A stretch of 64,000 nt of DNA from Saprospiraceae bacterium (GCA_016787525.1 JAEUUP010000003.1:1-64000); one strand, 5' to 3'; positions 33,883 through 42,672 are shown, counted from the first letter of the stretch. Notes: generated from the sequence alone by a model not told the origin. Program-made: numbers and translations.

Positions 33883-35280
33883 ATGAAAAACACTTATTTT
33901 GACTTAGTGGATCAAACCTTTGACTTTCCACAGGAAGAATTCACTTTGCAAGATAACTGCTTGCATTTTCATGGCATTGACCTCTACGAACTCATTAAAA
34001 AATACGGCACGCCGATGAAAATCACTTATTTGCCCAAAATAAGTCAGCAAATACAAGCAGCCAAAAAATATTTTAATGATGCCATTGACGACCTCAACTA
34101 CAATGGTGAGTACTTTTACTGCTATTGTACCAAAAGCTCCCACTTTCGGTTTGTGTTGGATGAAGTTCTTAAAAACAATGTGCAAATCGAAACGTCGTCC
34201 GCTTTCGATATTGACCTCATCATCAAATTGTACAATGACAATAAAATCACAAAAGATAAAATCATCATTTGCAACGGTTTTAAAAACGATGCCTATATCC
34301 GCAAAATCGCTTTTTTAATCAATAGCTTGGGCTTTACGAATGTCATTCCTGTCTGCGACAATCGCGACGAACTCGATCTTTTGGACACGCACATTGTCAA
34401 ATCTTTCAATATCGGTATTCGCGTGGCGACTGAGGAAGAACCTAATTTCCAGTTTTACACCTCTCGTTTGGGCATCCGTCATACGCGAGTTGTGAATTTT
34501 GTGAAAGATAAAGTGCTGACCAATCCTAAGTTCAAACTCAAAATGTTGCACTTTTTTGTAGATACAGGCATCAAGGACACGACTTATTATTGGTCGGAAC
34601 TCCGCAAAGCCTTGAAATTGTATTGCAATTTGAAGCACCATTGCCCCGATTTGAACTCTATCAATATCGGTGGCGGTTTACCCATCGCCAATTCTTTGAA
34701 TTTTGAGTACGACTATGCCTATATGATTCGCGAAATCGTGAGTAATGTCAAAAACTATTGTGATGATGAAGATGTGCCTTCACCTGATATTTACACAGAG
34801 TTTGGCAAATACACCGTTGGTGAAAGTGGTGCAACGATTTTAGGTGTGATTGGACAGAAGCAACAAAATGACTCTGAGTTGTGGTATATGGTGGACAACT
34901 CATTGATAACGACGATTCCTGATGCGTGGGCTATCAACGAACGTTATATCATGTTGCCCATCAATCATTGGAACAAGGAATATACCCGCGTCAATATCGG
35001 TGGTTTGAGTTGCGACAATGCCGACTATTACAACTCAGAAGCCCACTTGAATATGGTGCATTTGCCCAAGTTTTCTAAAAATGAAGAGCCTTTGTGTGTT
35101 GGGTTTTTCCATACAGGGGCTTATCAAGATGCTCTGAGTGGTTATGGTGGCGTTAAACACTGCTTGTTGCCCTCGCCCAAACGCATTTTGGTAGATAAAG
35201 ATGAAAATGGGAATTATGTGGATTGGATGGAATCTGATACGCAAGATGCAGAATCTATGTTGAAATTATTGGGTTATTGA
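33883..35280 (+). CDS. speA: Arginine decarboxylase-like fold-type III PLP enzyme
   Basis: A 465-residue PLP-dependent decarboxylase of the alanine-racemase-fold group, probably arginine decarboxylase as annotated for proteins of this length in Bacteroidota, starting polyamine synthesis. The Schiff-base Lys is in YFYCYCTKSSHF (about residue 86). SINIGGGLP is the glycine-rich phosphate loop and TEFGKYTVGESG a conserved active-site strand. The C-terminal EPLCVGFFHTGAYQDALSG holds the active-site residues of the second domain (usual CDS...D form is GFFHTGAYQ here). Substrate specificity cannot be proved from sequence; carboxynorspermidine decarboxylase is the alternative. The gene contains no iterated 10-mer but copies sit 115 bases before and 164 bases after it. 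Confidence 0.8.
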   Translation: MKNTYFDLVDQTFDFPQEEFTLQDNCLHFHGIDLYELIKKYGTPMKITYLPKISQQIQAAKKYFNDAIDDLNYNGEYFYCYCTKSSHFRFVLDEVLKNNVQIETSSAFDIDLIIKLYNDNKITKDKIIICNGFKNDAYIRKIAFLINSLGFTNVIPVCDNRDELDLLDTHIVKSFNIGIRVATEEEPNFQFYTSRLGIRHTRVVNFVKDKVLTNPKFKLKMLHFFVDTGIKDTTYYWSELRKALKLYCNLKHHCPDLNSINIGGGLPIANSLNFEYDYAYMIREIVSNVKNYCDDEDVPSPDIYTEFGKYTVGESGATILGVIGQKQQNDSELWYMVDNSLITTIPDAWAINERYIMLPINHWNKEYTRVNIGGLSCDNADYYNSEAHLNMVHLPKFSKNEEPLCVGFFHTGAYQDALSGYGGVKHCLLPSPKRILVDKDENGNYVDWMESDTQDAESMLKLLGY

Positions 35281-35303
35281 CACACTTAGTATAAAGTCAC
35301 TTC

Positions 35304-35335
35304 AAAAGGCTCTCACAGGTATGTGAGAGCCTTTT
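35304..35335 (+). terminator. Terminator of the decarboxylase gene
   Basis: A perfect 14-bp stem AAAAGGCTCTCACA (35304-35317) and TGTGAGAGCCTTTT (35322-35335) with a 4-base loop, 23 bases after the stop. Confidence 0.88.
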
Positions 35336-35340
35336 ACATA

Positions 35341-35403
35341 TCTCGCGACCATTTCTATATGCTTCGCAAACATTTCTACATGTCTCGCGACTGTTCCACA
35401 CAT
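35341..35403. repeat. Three 21-bp imperfect tandem repeats
   Basis: Units 35341-35361, 35362-35382 and 35383-35403 share the pattern CTCGCgaCcaTTtCtacATG. Units 1 and 2 are most alike (TTCTATATG, TTCTACATG) and unit 3 has diverged at its end. The repeat lies right after the terminator in a non-coding gap; its role is unknown. Confidence 0.6.
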
Positions 35404-35468
35404 AGATTACTTCTGCAATTGCTTCAATCGCTTGACTAAGCACCCCCTCAGTAAATTTGCATTAAGGT

Positions 35469-36632
35469 TTATCCATTGAAATCACCTTCTGCACCACCGC
35501 CGTCAAAATCACCGCCACCCAATTTGAGGTCTGATTGTGGTACAGATGATACAGTGGCTTGTTGCAAAACTTGATTCATCACCAATGTTTCTAAAATATT
35601 GGGCTTATGTTGATCGGGTAGGTAGGCAAAACCTTGTTTGGGCGTTTTTAGATATTTGATGAGCCACAAAGCCAAGAACAACAAGACCAAACCAGCCAAT
35701 GTCAAAGCCCATTCAATGGGTAAAATGGAACGATAGTAACGGTAGGTCATAATAGAAGCAACAACACCCAGCGCACCTAAAACCCACAAGACTCTGTCTT
35801 TGTTTTTGATACCCGTTGTGATGTAAAAAACAGGCACGAAGACCGTCAATGCGACAAAAAGCCAATGAAAAGGCATCGGAACACCCCTATCAGGTTGATT
35901 TTGCCAAAAAGCTGCCACCATGAAATAGTTGATTGAAGCATAAAAAACAACCAAAGCGGCTATGCGCAGCACTAAAAAAACATCTGACCAATAGAATAGG
36001 TCTTCCCGTTTGCTGCCTGATTGGGCAAAAGCATAGATTAAAATGGATATGACCGAAGCCATGATGGGCAACAGGAGTTTAGGCAATTCGCTATCAACTA
36101 TCAAATCTAAAAAACAGACCAGCAAAGCATAGAAGCCCGCCAAAGCCAGAAAAAAGTCGCCATATCGCACGGTCGCCGCAGCGATTGCCACAAATGCTAT
36201 CAACGAAACAACCCACAATGCATTGATGTCCAACACGACATTGATGCCAGTGACTAAACAAATTAAAGACGCATAGATAAACGCATTGTCGCTGCCTTGC
36301 CGATACCAACTGTTGGAACGCATCAGATTTTCACCCAAAATAAACAGTCCAATGCCGTAAATAATTATCAAAAAACCCCAACCATTATTGCTTGAATGAA
36401 ACATACCTAACAAGAAACTTAAAAGAAGTAAGGTGCAAAGAATGGCTAATGACGTGAAAAGAAACAAACCTATACGAATGAATATATTGGGTTGTTTGAG
36501 CGTGACTTCAAACTCGTTTTTTATCGCTTCATACTGAGGGGGTGTCAATCGCCCTTCTTCAAATAGATTTTCAGCGACTTGGTTCAGTTGTAAATGCTTG
36601 ACCGCCGTTTCGTTATAGCCTTGAAATATCAT
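35469..36632 (-). CDS. Multi-pass membrane protein, DUF4401/DUF2157-like
   Basis: A 387-residue integral membrane protein of unknown function. A soluble helical N-terminus (EEGRLTPPQYEAIKNEF) is followed by about nine or ten hydrophobic helices (residues 50-330) and a Gly/Asp-rich tail (GGGDFDGGGAEGDF). The N-terminal LxPxQYEAI segment and the neighbour suggest the DUF2157/DUF4401 group of paired inner membrane proteins. Its start overlaps the stop of the upstream gene by 4 bases, so the two are translationally coupled and may form one complex. The motif TPPQYEA is encoded by an exact 10-mer, close to where the family's own conserved segment lies. Confidence 0.7.
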   Translation of the reverse strand: MIFQGYNETAVKHLQLNQVAENLFEEGRLTPPQYEAIKNEFEVTLKQPNIFIRIGLFLFTSLAILCTLLLLSFLLGMFHSSNNGWGFLIIIYGIGLFILGENLMRSNSWYRQGSDNAFIYASLICLVTGINVVLDINALWVVSLIAFVAIAAATVRYGDFFLALAGFYALLVCFLDLIVDSELPKLLLPIMASVISILIYAFAQSGSKREDLFYWSDVFLVLRIAALVVFYASINYFMVAAFWQNQPDRGVPMPFHWLFVALTVFVPVFYITTGIKNKDRVLWVLGALGVVASIMTYRYYRSILPIEWALTLAGLVLLFLALWLIKYLKTPKQGFAYLPDQHKPNILETLVMNQVLQQATVSSVPQSDLKLGGGDFDGGGAEGDFNG

Positions 36633-37579
36633 TTGAGTAGTTTTTTAAAGTTTAAAATGAACAAAACAATACCTAAACACGTGACCATACCATAAAGTAG
36701 CCATATCTCAAATGAAAAATCCAGCTGAGCTATTAAAATGGTCAAAGCGATATAGCCATAAATAGTTGAAGCTAAGAGAAAAAAGTAAGATTGGCTGCGA
36801 CGCGCATGTAGAATACCCAAAGCTGCCAAAACAAGTCCTAATAGGCAATAAATGTTTTTATCCAAGCTCACAGCCCCATATAAAGTAGCAATAGAAGCCA
36901 AATTGAACCCAAAATTGAGATAACTGAACGTAAAATGCGGTTTGATGCGCTGATGTTCAAACACCAAACCCATAACAATAAGGACGATACCCATGATGAT
37001 GCCCGTATGAATCAGCAGCGGTTGCGCCTGAAACACATCTTCTTTGAAAATACTGAGGGGTGTCACCGTCAAGCCTGCCCACGACACCAATGCTGTCATG
37101 CCCATCGTCAGAACGCCGATATGATCGAAACGATAAGCACAGAAGAAAAATAAAACGGCAGGAATCAAAGTAGCTAAACCATATCGTGTACCAAAAATCT
37201 GATACTGATATTGCAAATAGCCTTCGAGAATCAAGAATAGAGAACAGCCCAACAGCAATATATTGTCGGGCAAAGTCCGTGCTTTTTGCTGTTCTTGCCA
37301 AAGGAAAGGCAGTCTGTGGCGCACAACATACCACCCACAAGCTGCGGTTGCCAGAGCAATGGCAGCGATGATGGCTTTATGCCCAATGGTGTCAATGTTT
37401 TTATAGACCAAAATCCCCAAACCTGTGGTCAAAAAACCGATGCCCGCCATGAGTAAGATATTGATTTCCCAATGAAGTGAGATAGGGCGAGTTTCCTCTT
37501 CTGTTTTTAGTTTGGTGTAGTCTTCTTCTGATAATATGGCTTTTTCAAACCACAATTGCAGCGATTGTTTGATGGTCAT
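36629..37579 (-). CDS. DUF2157 membrane protein
   Basis: A 316-residue membrane protein. The ATG at 37579 (MTIKQSLQLWFEKAILSEED) is preferred over the frame start at 37627 because it gives the family's typical beginning, a cytoplasmic helical domain with the DYTKLKTEEETRPI segment. About eight to nine transmembrane helices follow (residues 40-310). The function is unknown. The gene is upstream of, and overlaps by 4 bases, the DUF4401-like gene. One 10-mer encodes VTPLSIF in a loop between two helices. The terminator at 37640-37689 separates this pair from the metallopeptidase-permease pair. Confidence 0.8.
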   Translation of the reverse strand: MTIKQSLQLWFEKAILSEEDYTKLKTEEETRPISLHWEINILLMAGIGFLTTGLGILVYKNIDTIGHKAIIAAIALATAACGWYVVRHRLPFLWQEQQKARTLPDNILLLGCSLFLILEGYLQYQYQIFGTRYGLATLIPAVLFFFCAYRFDHIGVLTMGMTALVSWAGLTVTPLSIFKEDVFQAQPLLIHTGIIMGIVLIVMGLVFEHQRIKPHFTFSYLNFGFNLASIATLYGAVSLDKNIYCLLGLVLAALGILHARRSQSYFFLLASTIYGYIALTILIAQLDFSFEIWLLYGMVTCLGIVLFILNFKKLLK

Positions 37580-37639
37580 TGTTTCCGTTTTGATGAAAGT
37601 TATTTGGTTTCTCACATATTTGACCAAAAATAAGAGATA

Positions 37640-37689
37640 AAAAACGAAAGCCGATACTTTTTCACAAAAAAATATCGGCTTTCGTTTTT
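37640..37689. terminator. Bidirectional-type terminator between two minus-strand operons
   Basis: A perfect 17-bp stem AAAAACGAAAGCCGATA (37640-37656) and TATCGGCTTTCGTTTTT (37673-37689), with A/T runs on both sides. It overlaps the last bases of the gene ending at 37688. Confidence 0.85.
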
Positions 37690-38350
37690 AGCCCTGTATC
37701 ATTTCATTCAAAAAACGCTCTTGTACACCACTTGCGACGATGTGTCGTTGTATGAATCGTTGGGTGTAAAAACCTTTTTCTTGCAGGTAGAAATCTTGGA
37801 CAAACTCCGCTTGTTGCTCTGCATTTAGGTCAAAAAAGGAAGCCATATGCCACCCCTCAGTAAAAGTGTAGTCATAGCCCGCAGGCGACCTTTGAGCTGC
37901 CAAAGCAGCCGCAATATAACCTGCGCCGAATTGTTGGTATTGCCAAACGTGAACCAACTCGTGGATAAAAACGTCTGCTCGAATGGGTCGCCAAGAATTG
38001 ACCGTGTTGAACGTGACATAAGCGTGTGCAAAACCCCTTTTCACAGGCAAAGAGCGTTTGTCCACCATAATTAATGCGTAATAAAGGGCGTTTTTGAATA
38101 TCTTTTCAGCTCTGTCTATTTCAATTTTTGTCAAAAACCTCGAATTAGGTGAGAAAAGGTTGGAAAGAATCTCAAAAATATCGAACAAAAACAAGGTATC
38201 GGCTAACAAAAGCCCCGCCGCCGCCCATTTTACTGAGGGGGTATAAGACCGATAAAAAGGATGATGGTAGAAAGTGAACAACCGCACCAAACGTCGAGGC
38301 GTTTGCACCAAAGCGAACAGAAGGCGACGAAATAACCAAATGATTCTCAT
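37688..38350 (-). CDS. Putative zinc metallopeptidase (HELVH motif)
   Basis: A 220-residue protein with a possible membrane-associated N-terminus: about 45 residues rich in Arg and aromatic residues, then a hydrophobic segment WAAAGLLLADTLFLF. The motif HELVHVWQY (His130, Glu131, His134) is a textbook HExxH zinc-binding site. A plausible third ligand is not clear, though Glu residues follow in the downstream helix. This resembles DUF4157-like HELxHVxQ sequences, so a peptidase or peptidase-like fold is inferred. It follows a LolC-like permease gene by 12 bases. Two exact 10-mers encode TPSVK (before the hydrophobic segment) and TEGWH (after the zinc site). Confidence 0.6.
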   Translation of the reverse strand: MRIIWLFRRLLFALVQTPRRLVRLFTFYHHPFYRSYTPSVKWAAAGLLLADTLFLFDIFEILSNLFSPNSRFLTKIEIDRAEKIFKNALYYALIMVDKRSLPVKRGFAHAYVTFNTVNSWRPIRADVFIHELVHVWQYQQFGAGYIAAALAAQRSPAGYDYTFTEGWHMASFFDLNAEQQAEFVQDFYLQEKGFYTQRFIQRHIVASGVQERFLNEMIQG

Positions 38351-38362
38351 CTGTTTATGTTT

Positions 38363-39649
38363 TCACTTAAAACGAATGGCTTTTACAGGTGAAATGGACA
38401 AGACCATGAAAGTCGGTAACAACAAAAACACAGTTGTGATGATGAGTGTACCGATATTGAGTATTAAAATCGTCCAAAAATCGAATTGAATAGGTGCGTA
38501 ACTGAGATAATAATCCACTTCTGATAAGTGTATAAACTTGAATCTCTGTTCGAGCCAACCCAAACCCAATCCGATGAGGTTGCCAATCACAAGACCGATA
38601 CTGATGATGATAGCACCATAGAAAAGAAACATTTGCTGGATGCGCCAATTCGTTGTGCCGAGCGATTTGAGTGTGCCAATCATATTCGTTCTTTCCAGAA
38701 TCAGAATCAACAAAGCTGTCACCATATTAATGATAGAGACGACGAGCATCAATATCAAAATTACTTGCTCATTCACATCTTGCAAATCGAGCCAGTCGAA
38801 TATAGCGGGTTCTTCTTGGCGGATGGTTTGCGAAGTCAAGTCGTTGGTAATCAATTCATTGTAAATATGTTCATTGATACTTTTCAAGTCTTTAATATCG
38901 TCCACAAATACCTCAAAGCCGGCGATTTGGTTCTCCGACCAACCCAAAAGTTGTTGAATATGCGCAATATCCACTAAAGCGAATTTCTTATCGTATTCTT
39001 CCAAACCTGTTTTGTAGATACCGCAGACTTCAAAAAGGCGTTGCTCTTGTGCATTGTTTTGCACAAAATGAACGATGAATTTTGAACCTGTTTTAAGATT
39101 CAAACGATTGGCTGTGGATTGCGAAATGAGAATGTCGTGGCACGAATCAATACCACAAAAGTTAATCTTACGCCCTTCTACCAAATTTTGCTCAACAAAT
39201 AACCAATCAAAATCTTGTCCCACACCTTTTAGAACGATGCCTTCAAAATTATCTTTGGTTTTGATGATTCCTGCTTTGGTTGCATACACTTGTACGTGAT
39301 GAACGCCCCCCTCAGTATGCGTACTTTTTTTCAACCGTTCCAGAAAGTTGGGTTCTAACAAAGGTACAGATTCGACATCTTTGAGCTTGGGTAAAAAAGG
39401 CTGATTACTCGAAATGGGAATGGGTTCAAAAGTCGTCGTTTGTTGCACCGAAGTGATGTGAATATGCCCCCAAAAGCCGAACATCTTGCCACTTATTTCG
39501 GATTTGAAACCTTTGATGAGTGATGTGGCAATAATCATAATAGCGATACTCAAAGCCACTGCTGCAATGGCAATCCTGATGATCAAGCGTGCAAATGATT
39601 TTTGACCACTTGCCGCCACTCGTTTTGCTATAAAGAAAGGAAAGTTCAA
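38363..39649 (-). CDS. LolC/FtsX-family permease (lipoprotein-release type)
   Basis: A 428-residue ABC-type permease subunit. The open frame extends to 39766, but a TTG at 39649 begins LNFPFFIAKRVAASGQKS, the usual start of this family, and a -7 box lies just upstream, so it is preferred. There are four membrane segments: one near residues 20-45 and three at about 300-325, 345-370 and 390-420, surrounding a long periplasmic domain, as in LolC/LolE and MacB-type proteins. It probably acts with an ABC ATPase, not in the window, to release outer-membrane lipoproteins. One exact 10-mer encodes HTEGGVHH in the periplasmic domain. The start codon choice is not certain. Confidence 0.75.
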   Translation of the reverse strand: MNFPFFIAKRVAASGQKSFARLIIRIAIAAVALSIAIMIIATSLIKGFKSEISGKMFGFWGHIHITSVQQTTTFEPIPISSNQPFLPKLKDVESVPLLEPNFLERLKKSTHTEGGVHHVQVYATKAGIIKTKDNFEGIVLKGVGQDFDWLFVEQNLVEGRKINFCGIDSCHDILISQSTANRLNLKTGSKFIVHFVQNNAQEQRLFEVCGIYKTGLEEYDKKFALVDIAHIQQLLGWSENQIAGFEVFVDDIKDLKSINEHIYNELITNDLTSQTIRQEEPAIFDWLDLQDVNEQVILILMLVVSIINMVTALLILILERTNMIGTLKSLGTTNWRIQQMFLFYGAIIISIGLVIGNLIGLGLGWLEQRFKFIHLSEVDYYLSYAPIQFDFWTILILNIGTLIITTVFLLLPTFMVLSISPVKAIRFK

Positions 39650-39667
39650 AACTATTGTATTTTTGCG

Positions 39668-39675
39668 CAAACTTA
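39668..39675 (-). promoter_or_regulatory. Candidate -7 box (TAAGTTTG) for the LolC-like gene
   Basis: The minus-strand TAAGTTTG at 39675-39668 lies 18 bases before the TTG at 39649 and downstream of the alternative ATG starts, supporting the TTG. An exact 10-mer (39684) lies 8 bases further upstream. Confidence 0.4.
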
Positions 39676-39842
39676 TCAAAAGATACTGAGGGGTCATTGC
39701 GAAATCGCTAAAAACTTTAAAGTTGGTTTCGTGTGATACGATTTTTATTGTTTTTGAAGCAACCACAACTTGAAAATGACCGTTCTATGACAATGAGTTT
39801 AATTAAGCCAATTTTTTTTCATTCATTTTTAAATCATTTTTT

Positions 39843-40640
39843 ATGAATTTTACTACAAAAGCAACATTATGCTTAACTGTTCTTTGGTTTTCTTTGTCAA
39901 GCTCTATCAAAGACCCCAGTAATCCACCCACAGGCAACACAGGTGCACCTAACGAAACGACTTGCCAACAATCGGGTTGTCATGGCGGAGGTTCGTACAC
40001 AGGTACAGTCACCATAACAGGTGTACCAGACACAGTTGTTGCCAATACAACCTATACCATCACTTTGACAAACACGAGTAATGCTGTAAGAGCTGGTTTC
40101 CAGATGGTCTGCCTCGATGCATTGAATGCACAATGCGGCACGTTTACAAATGGTACGGGTACTTCGATAGGTGCAACTGGTGGCAAACAATATATTCGCC
40201 AATCACAAGTGAAAATTATGACAGGTGGTAGTGCATCTTGGACTTTTACATGGAAAGCACCCGCAACTTTGACCAATGCACCCATTACTTTCTATTTTGT
40301 AACACTTGCAGCGAATGGCGACGGTGGCACATCTAATGATAATGTATTGAAATCAAGTAAAGTCGTTCGGCTTAAAACCACAACCAGCAATAAAGATGTA
40401 GCGAATAGTATAGCGGTTAATGTGTTTCCAAATCCGACAAAAGATGTGTTGAATATTGAATTAAACGATACGCAAAAGGCTGATTTGACATTGACCGATA
40501 TCAATGGACGTATTTTGATTATGAAAAATTTGACAGAAAAAGTGAATAAAATCAATATCGCTCACTTGTCAAGTGGCATTTATAATGCTCAAATTCAATC
40601 AAACGGTAAATCTGTGTCTAAAAAAATTGTTATCAACTAA
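39843..40640 (+). CDS. Secreted choice-of-anchor V protein with T9SS type A domain
   Basis: A 265-residue exported protein. After a weak signal sequence (KATLCLTVLWFSLSSSI) it has the TGAPNETTCQQSGCHGGG opening typical of the choice-of-anchor V family, followed by a beta-sandwich (residues 45-165; GTVTITGVPDTV, TYTITLTNTS). The T9SS type A sorting domain spans about 180-265 (VFPNPTKDVLNIEL to KKIVIN). C-x4-CH in CQQSGCH resembles, but does not match, the CxxCH heme motif. It is probably a T9SS-secreted surface protein; its ligand is unknown. A terminator follows at 40666. The gene has no iterated 10-mer. Confidence 0.85.
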   Translation: MNFTTKATLCLTVLWFSLSSSIKDPSNPPTGNTGAPNETTCQQSGCHGGGSYTGTVTITGVPDTVVANTTYTITLTNTSNAVRAGFQMVCLDALNAQCGTFTNGTGTSIGATGGKQYIRQSQVKIMTGGSASWTFTWKAPATLTNAPITFYFVTLAANGDGGTSNDNVLKSSKVVRLKTTTSNKDVANSIAVNVFPNPTKDVLNIELNDTQKADLTLTDINGRILIMKNLTEKVNKINIAHLSSGIYNAQIQSNGKSVSKKIVIN

Positions 40641-40665
40641 CTCGAATTTAAATAACAAAAGTTGC

Positions 40666-40694
40666 AAGCAGGCATTTTTTTAAGATGCCTGCTT
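40666..40694 (+). terminator. Terminator of the choice-of-anchor V gene
   Basis: AAGCAGGCAT (40666-40675) pairs with ATGCCTGCTT (40685-40694), with a T-rich loop and following T run, 25 bases after the stop. Confidence 0.8.
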
Positions 40695-40798
40695 TTTATT
40701 TTTCTAATCTCAATTTTTCAAAAGTTTCAGAAAACAATTGGAATAAACAAATGTTTGTTTATTTTCGCAAATGCATTTATTCAGTCCAATTGATAGAA

Positions 40799-41341
40799 AT
40801 GATAACAATAATCTCAGGTACCGATAGAAAAGATGGTTTGACTCATGTTTTAGCTAAACATTATTTCCAAATGATACAATCTAAATCTACTGAAGAAGTT
40901 CTTTTTTACTCTTTAGAAGATTTACCTCCCGACTTGTACGGTTCAAATATGTACAATGCTGATACATTGGCAACTTCGTTTCAAGATATTGAAAATAAGT
41001 TTTTGATACCCGCGCAGAAATTAATTTTCATCATACCAGAATACAATGGTTCTTTTCCAGGCATTCTGAAATTGTTTATTGACGCTTGTTCTATTCGTTC
41101 TAAAATGGCAGTTTTTAAAAACAAAAAAGCTGCATTGGTTGGCGTAGCAACAGGGCGAGCTGGTAATATTCGAGGTTTAGAACATTTTACAAGTGTGATG
41201 ATGTTCATGGGTGTTGTAGTCATGCCTCAACTATTACCTATTTCCGGTTTCAATAAAATGGTAGATATGGAGAAAAACATCGTTGATATCAACTTACTAA
41301 ATGCGATTGAAAACCAAATCGAAGCGTTCTTGAAATTTTGA
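40799..41341 (+). CDS. NADPH-dependent FMN reductase family protein
   Basis: A 180-residue flavodoxin-fold reductase. The ATG at 40799 (MITIISGTDRKDGLTHVLAK) starts directly at the first beta strand with the phosphate-binding loop; the longer frame start (40685) overlaps the preceding terminator and is rejected. The signature PEYNGSFPGILKLFID is characteristic of NADPH-dependent FMN reductases and azoreductase-like proteins, and ALVGVATGRAGNIRGL forms the second flavin-binding segment. It is cytoplasmic. Substrate cannot be specified. No iterated 10-mer lies in the gene, but one starts 14 bases after its stop (41355). Confidence 0.87.
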   Translation: MITIISGTDRKDGLTHVLAKHYFQMIQSKSTEEVLFYSLEDLPPDLYGSNMYNADTLATSFQDIENKFLIPAQKLIFIIPEYNGSFPGILKLFIDACSIRSKMAVFKNKKAALVGVATGRAGNIRGLEHFTSVMMFMGVVVMPQLLPISGFNKMVDMEKNIVDINLLNAIENQIEAFLKF

Positions 41342-41745
41342 CATGCCATAATGCCCCCTCAGTAGAGACGAACCTTGAAAAAAAATACATTTTTTTTTCG
41401 AGAATGCGTACGGTTTAGACAAATTATATTACCAAAGGTATTTATCCATATTCTCATCATAATAATTTGCAAATCAAGATCTTAATACAATACAAGTTCT
41501 TTCTTAAAAAAACACTAGCTAAACGCATTATCTTTTTTCAAATTACTAAAAAATGGATGAAAAATTTTCAAAAAACCTTGGGAACTAATTTGGCAGTTAA
41601 TTTGTATAGTGGTAAAAGCGTCGCATTTAAATCTTTTTTTTCAGATTGTCAATAATTTTAACACTTTAAGAAAACTTTTTTTAACAAAAACGTCTAATAA
41701 CATATCTTTCAATCACATCCAAAGCTTTTAAAACGTTAAGACACC
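41342..41745. other. Intergenic region upstream of rpoD
   Basis: A 404-base AT-rich stretch. It holds an exact CCCCTCAGTA (41355-41364) near its left end and a run of short K/F-rich open frames that look like chance. No hairpin terminator with a clean stem is evident for the FMN reductase gene. The rpoD promoter must lie in the right half, but no convincing TAnnTTTG with spacing was found. Confidence 0.6.
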
Positions 41746-42618
41746 ATGCGTCAGTTAAAGATAACGAACAAAATTACCAGTCGCGAAAGCTTAGCACTGG
41801 ACAAGTATTTGAATGACATCGGTAAAATCACGATGATTTCAGGTGAAGAAGAAGCTGAATTAGCTCGCCGTATCCGTGCAGGAGGACCAGAAGGTGAACG
41901 TGCGCTCGAACGTTTGACCGAAGCAAACTTGCGCTTTGTTGTCTCGGTCGCCAAACAGTATCAAAACCAAGGTTTGACTTTGAGTGACCTAATCAATGAA
42001 GGTAACGTTGGGTTGATGAAGGCTGCACGCCGATTCGACGAAACCAAAGGTTTCAAGTTTATTTCTTATGCTGTTTGGTGGATTCGCCAATCTATTCTTC
42101 AAGCTATTGTTGAACACAGCCGCATTGTTCGTTTACCGCTAAACAAAGTAGGTTCGTATAATCGCGTCAATGAGGCTTATATCTCATTCGTTCAAGAATT
42201 TGAACGCGAACCAAGCAACGAAGAATTAGGAGAAATTCTCGAAATGACACCAAAAGAAGTAGCTAATATGTTGCGCTCAAATACACGACATGTATCTATG
42301 GACTCGCCTTTGGGGGGCGAAGATAGCGATGCAACAATGCTTGATGTGTTCGTGAGCGATGGAGACAGAATGCCTGACACCGAATTGTTGGATGAGTCGC
42401 TACGGGAAGAAGTACAACAAGGATTGGCAATTCTTTCTGAGCGTGAAAAGGAAGTCATTTCTGCTTATTATGGCTTAAATGAGTTCAAAGCCTTGACTTT
42501 AGAAGAAATTGGAGAGGCTTTTGGTCTGACACGTGAACGTGTGCGCCAAATTAAAGAACGCGCCATTCGTCGCCTACGAAAATCTTACAACTCACAAGAA
42601 ATGCGCTCTTATTTGTAA
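41746..42618 (+). CDS. rpoD: Primary RNA polymerase sigma factor RpoD/SigA
   Basis: A 290-residue group 1 sigma factor of the short Bacteroidota type lacking the large region 1.1 and non-conserved region. Region 1.2-2 includes ALDKYLNDIGKI, LINEGNVGLMKAARRFDETK and FKFISYAVWWIRQSILQAI (region 2.3-2.4). Region 3 follows, then region 4 with ALTLEEIGEAFGLTRERVRQ and KERAIRRLRK, the helix-turn-helix for the -33 element. It sets promoter use for the TTTG/TAnnTTTG sites in the window. There is no iterated 10-mer in this gene. The strong conservation explains its absence. Confidence 0.97.
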   Translation: MRQLKITNKITSRESLALDKYLNDIGKITMISGEEEAELARRIRAGGPEGERALERLTEANLRFVVSVAKQYQNQGLTLSDLINEGNVGLMKAARRFDETKGFKFISYAVWWIRQSILQAIVEHSRIVRLPLNKVGSYNRVNEAYISFVQEFEREPSNEELGEILEMTPKEVANMLRSNTRHVSMDSPLGGEDSDATMLDVFVSDGDRMPDTELLDESLREEVQQGLAILSEREKEVISAYYGLNEFKALTLEEIGEAFGLTRERVRQIKERAIRRLRKSYNSQEMRSYL

Positions 42619-42637
42619 AAGATTTTAGACCATATAA

Positions 42638-42672
42638 AAAAAGCCGACATCATTTTTGATGCTCGGCTTTTG
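42638..42672. terminator. Bidirectional terminator between rpoD and the FG-GAP gene
   Basis: A-run, AAAAGCCGA, ATCA, a short T loop, TGAT, TCGGCTTTT: about 13 bp stem with one bulged base. It lies between two converging genes. Confidence 0.8.

Noticed and set aside
35341-35403. CRISPR-like repeats
   Set aside because: Units are contiguous without spacers.
39650-39766. N-terminal extension of the LolC-like permease
   Set aside because: It covers an iterated 10-mer and a promoter-like box, and the family usually starts with NFPFFIAKR.
41467-41655. 62-residue open frame upstream of rpoD (K/F-rich)
   Set aside because: Biased AT-rich composition, no domain, no promoter or terminator of its own; it lies where the rpoD leader should be.
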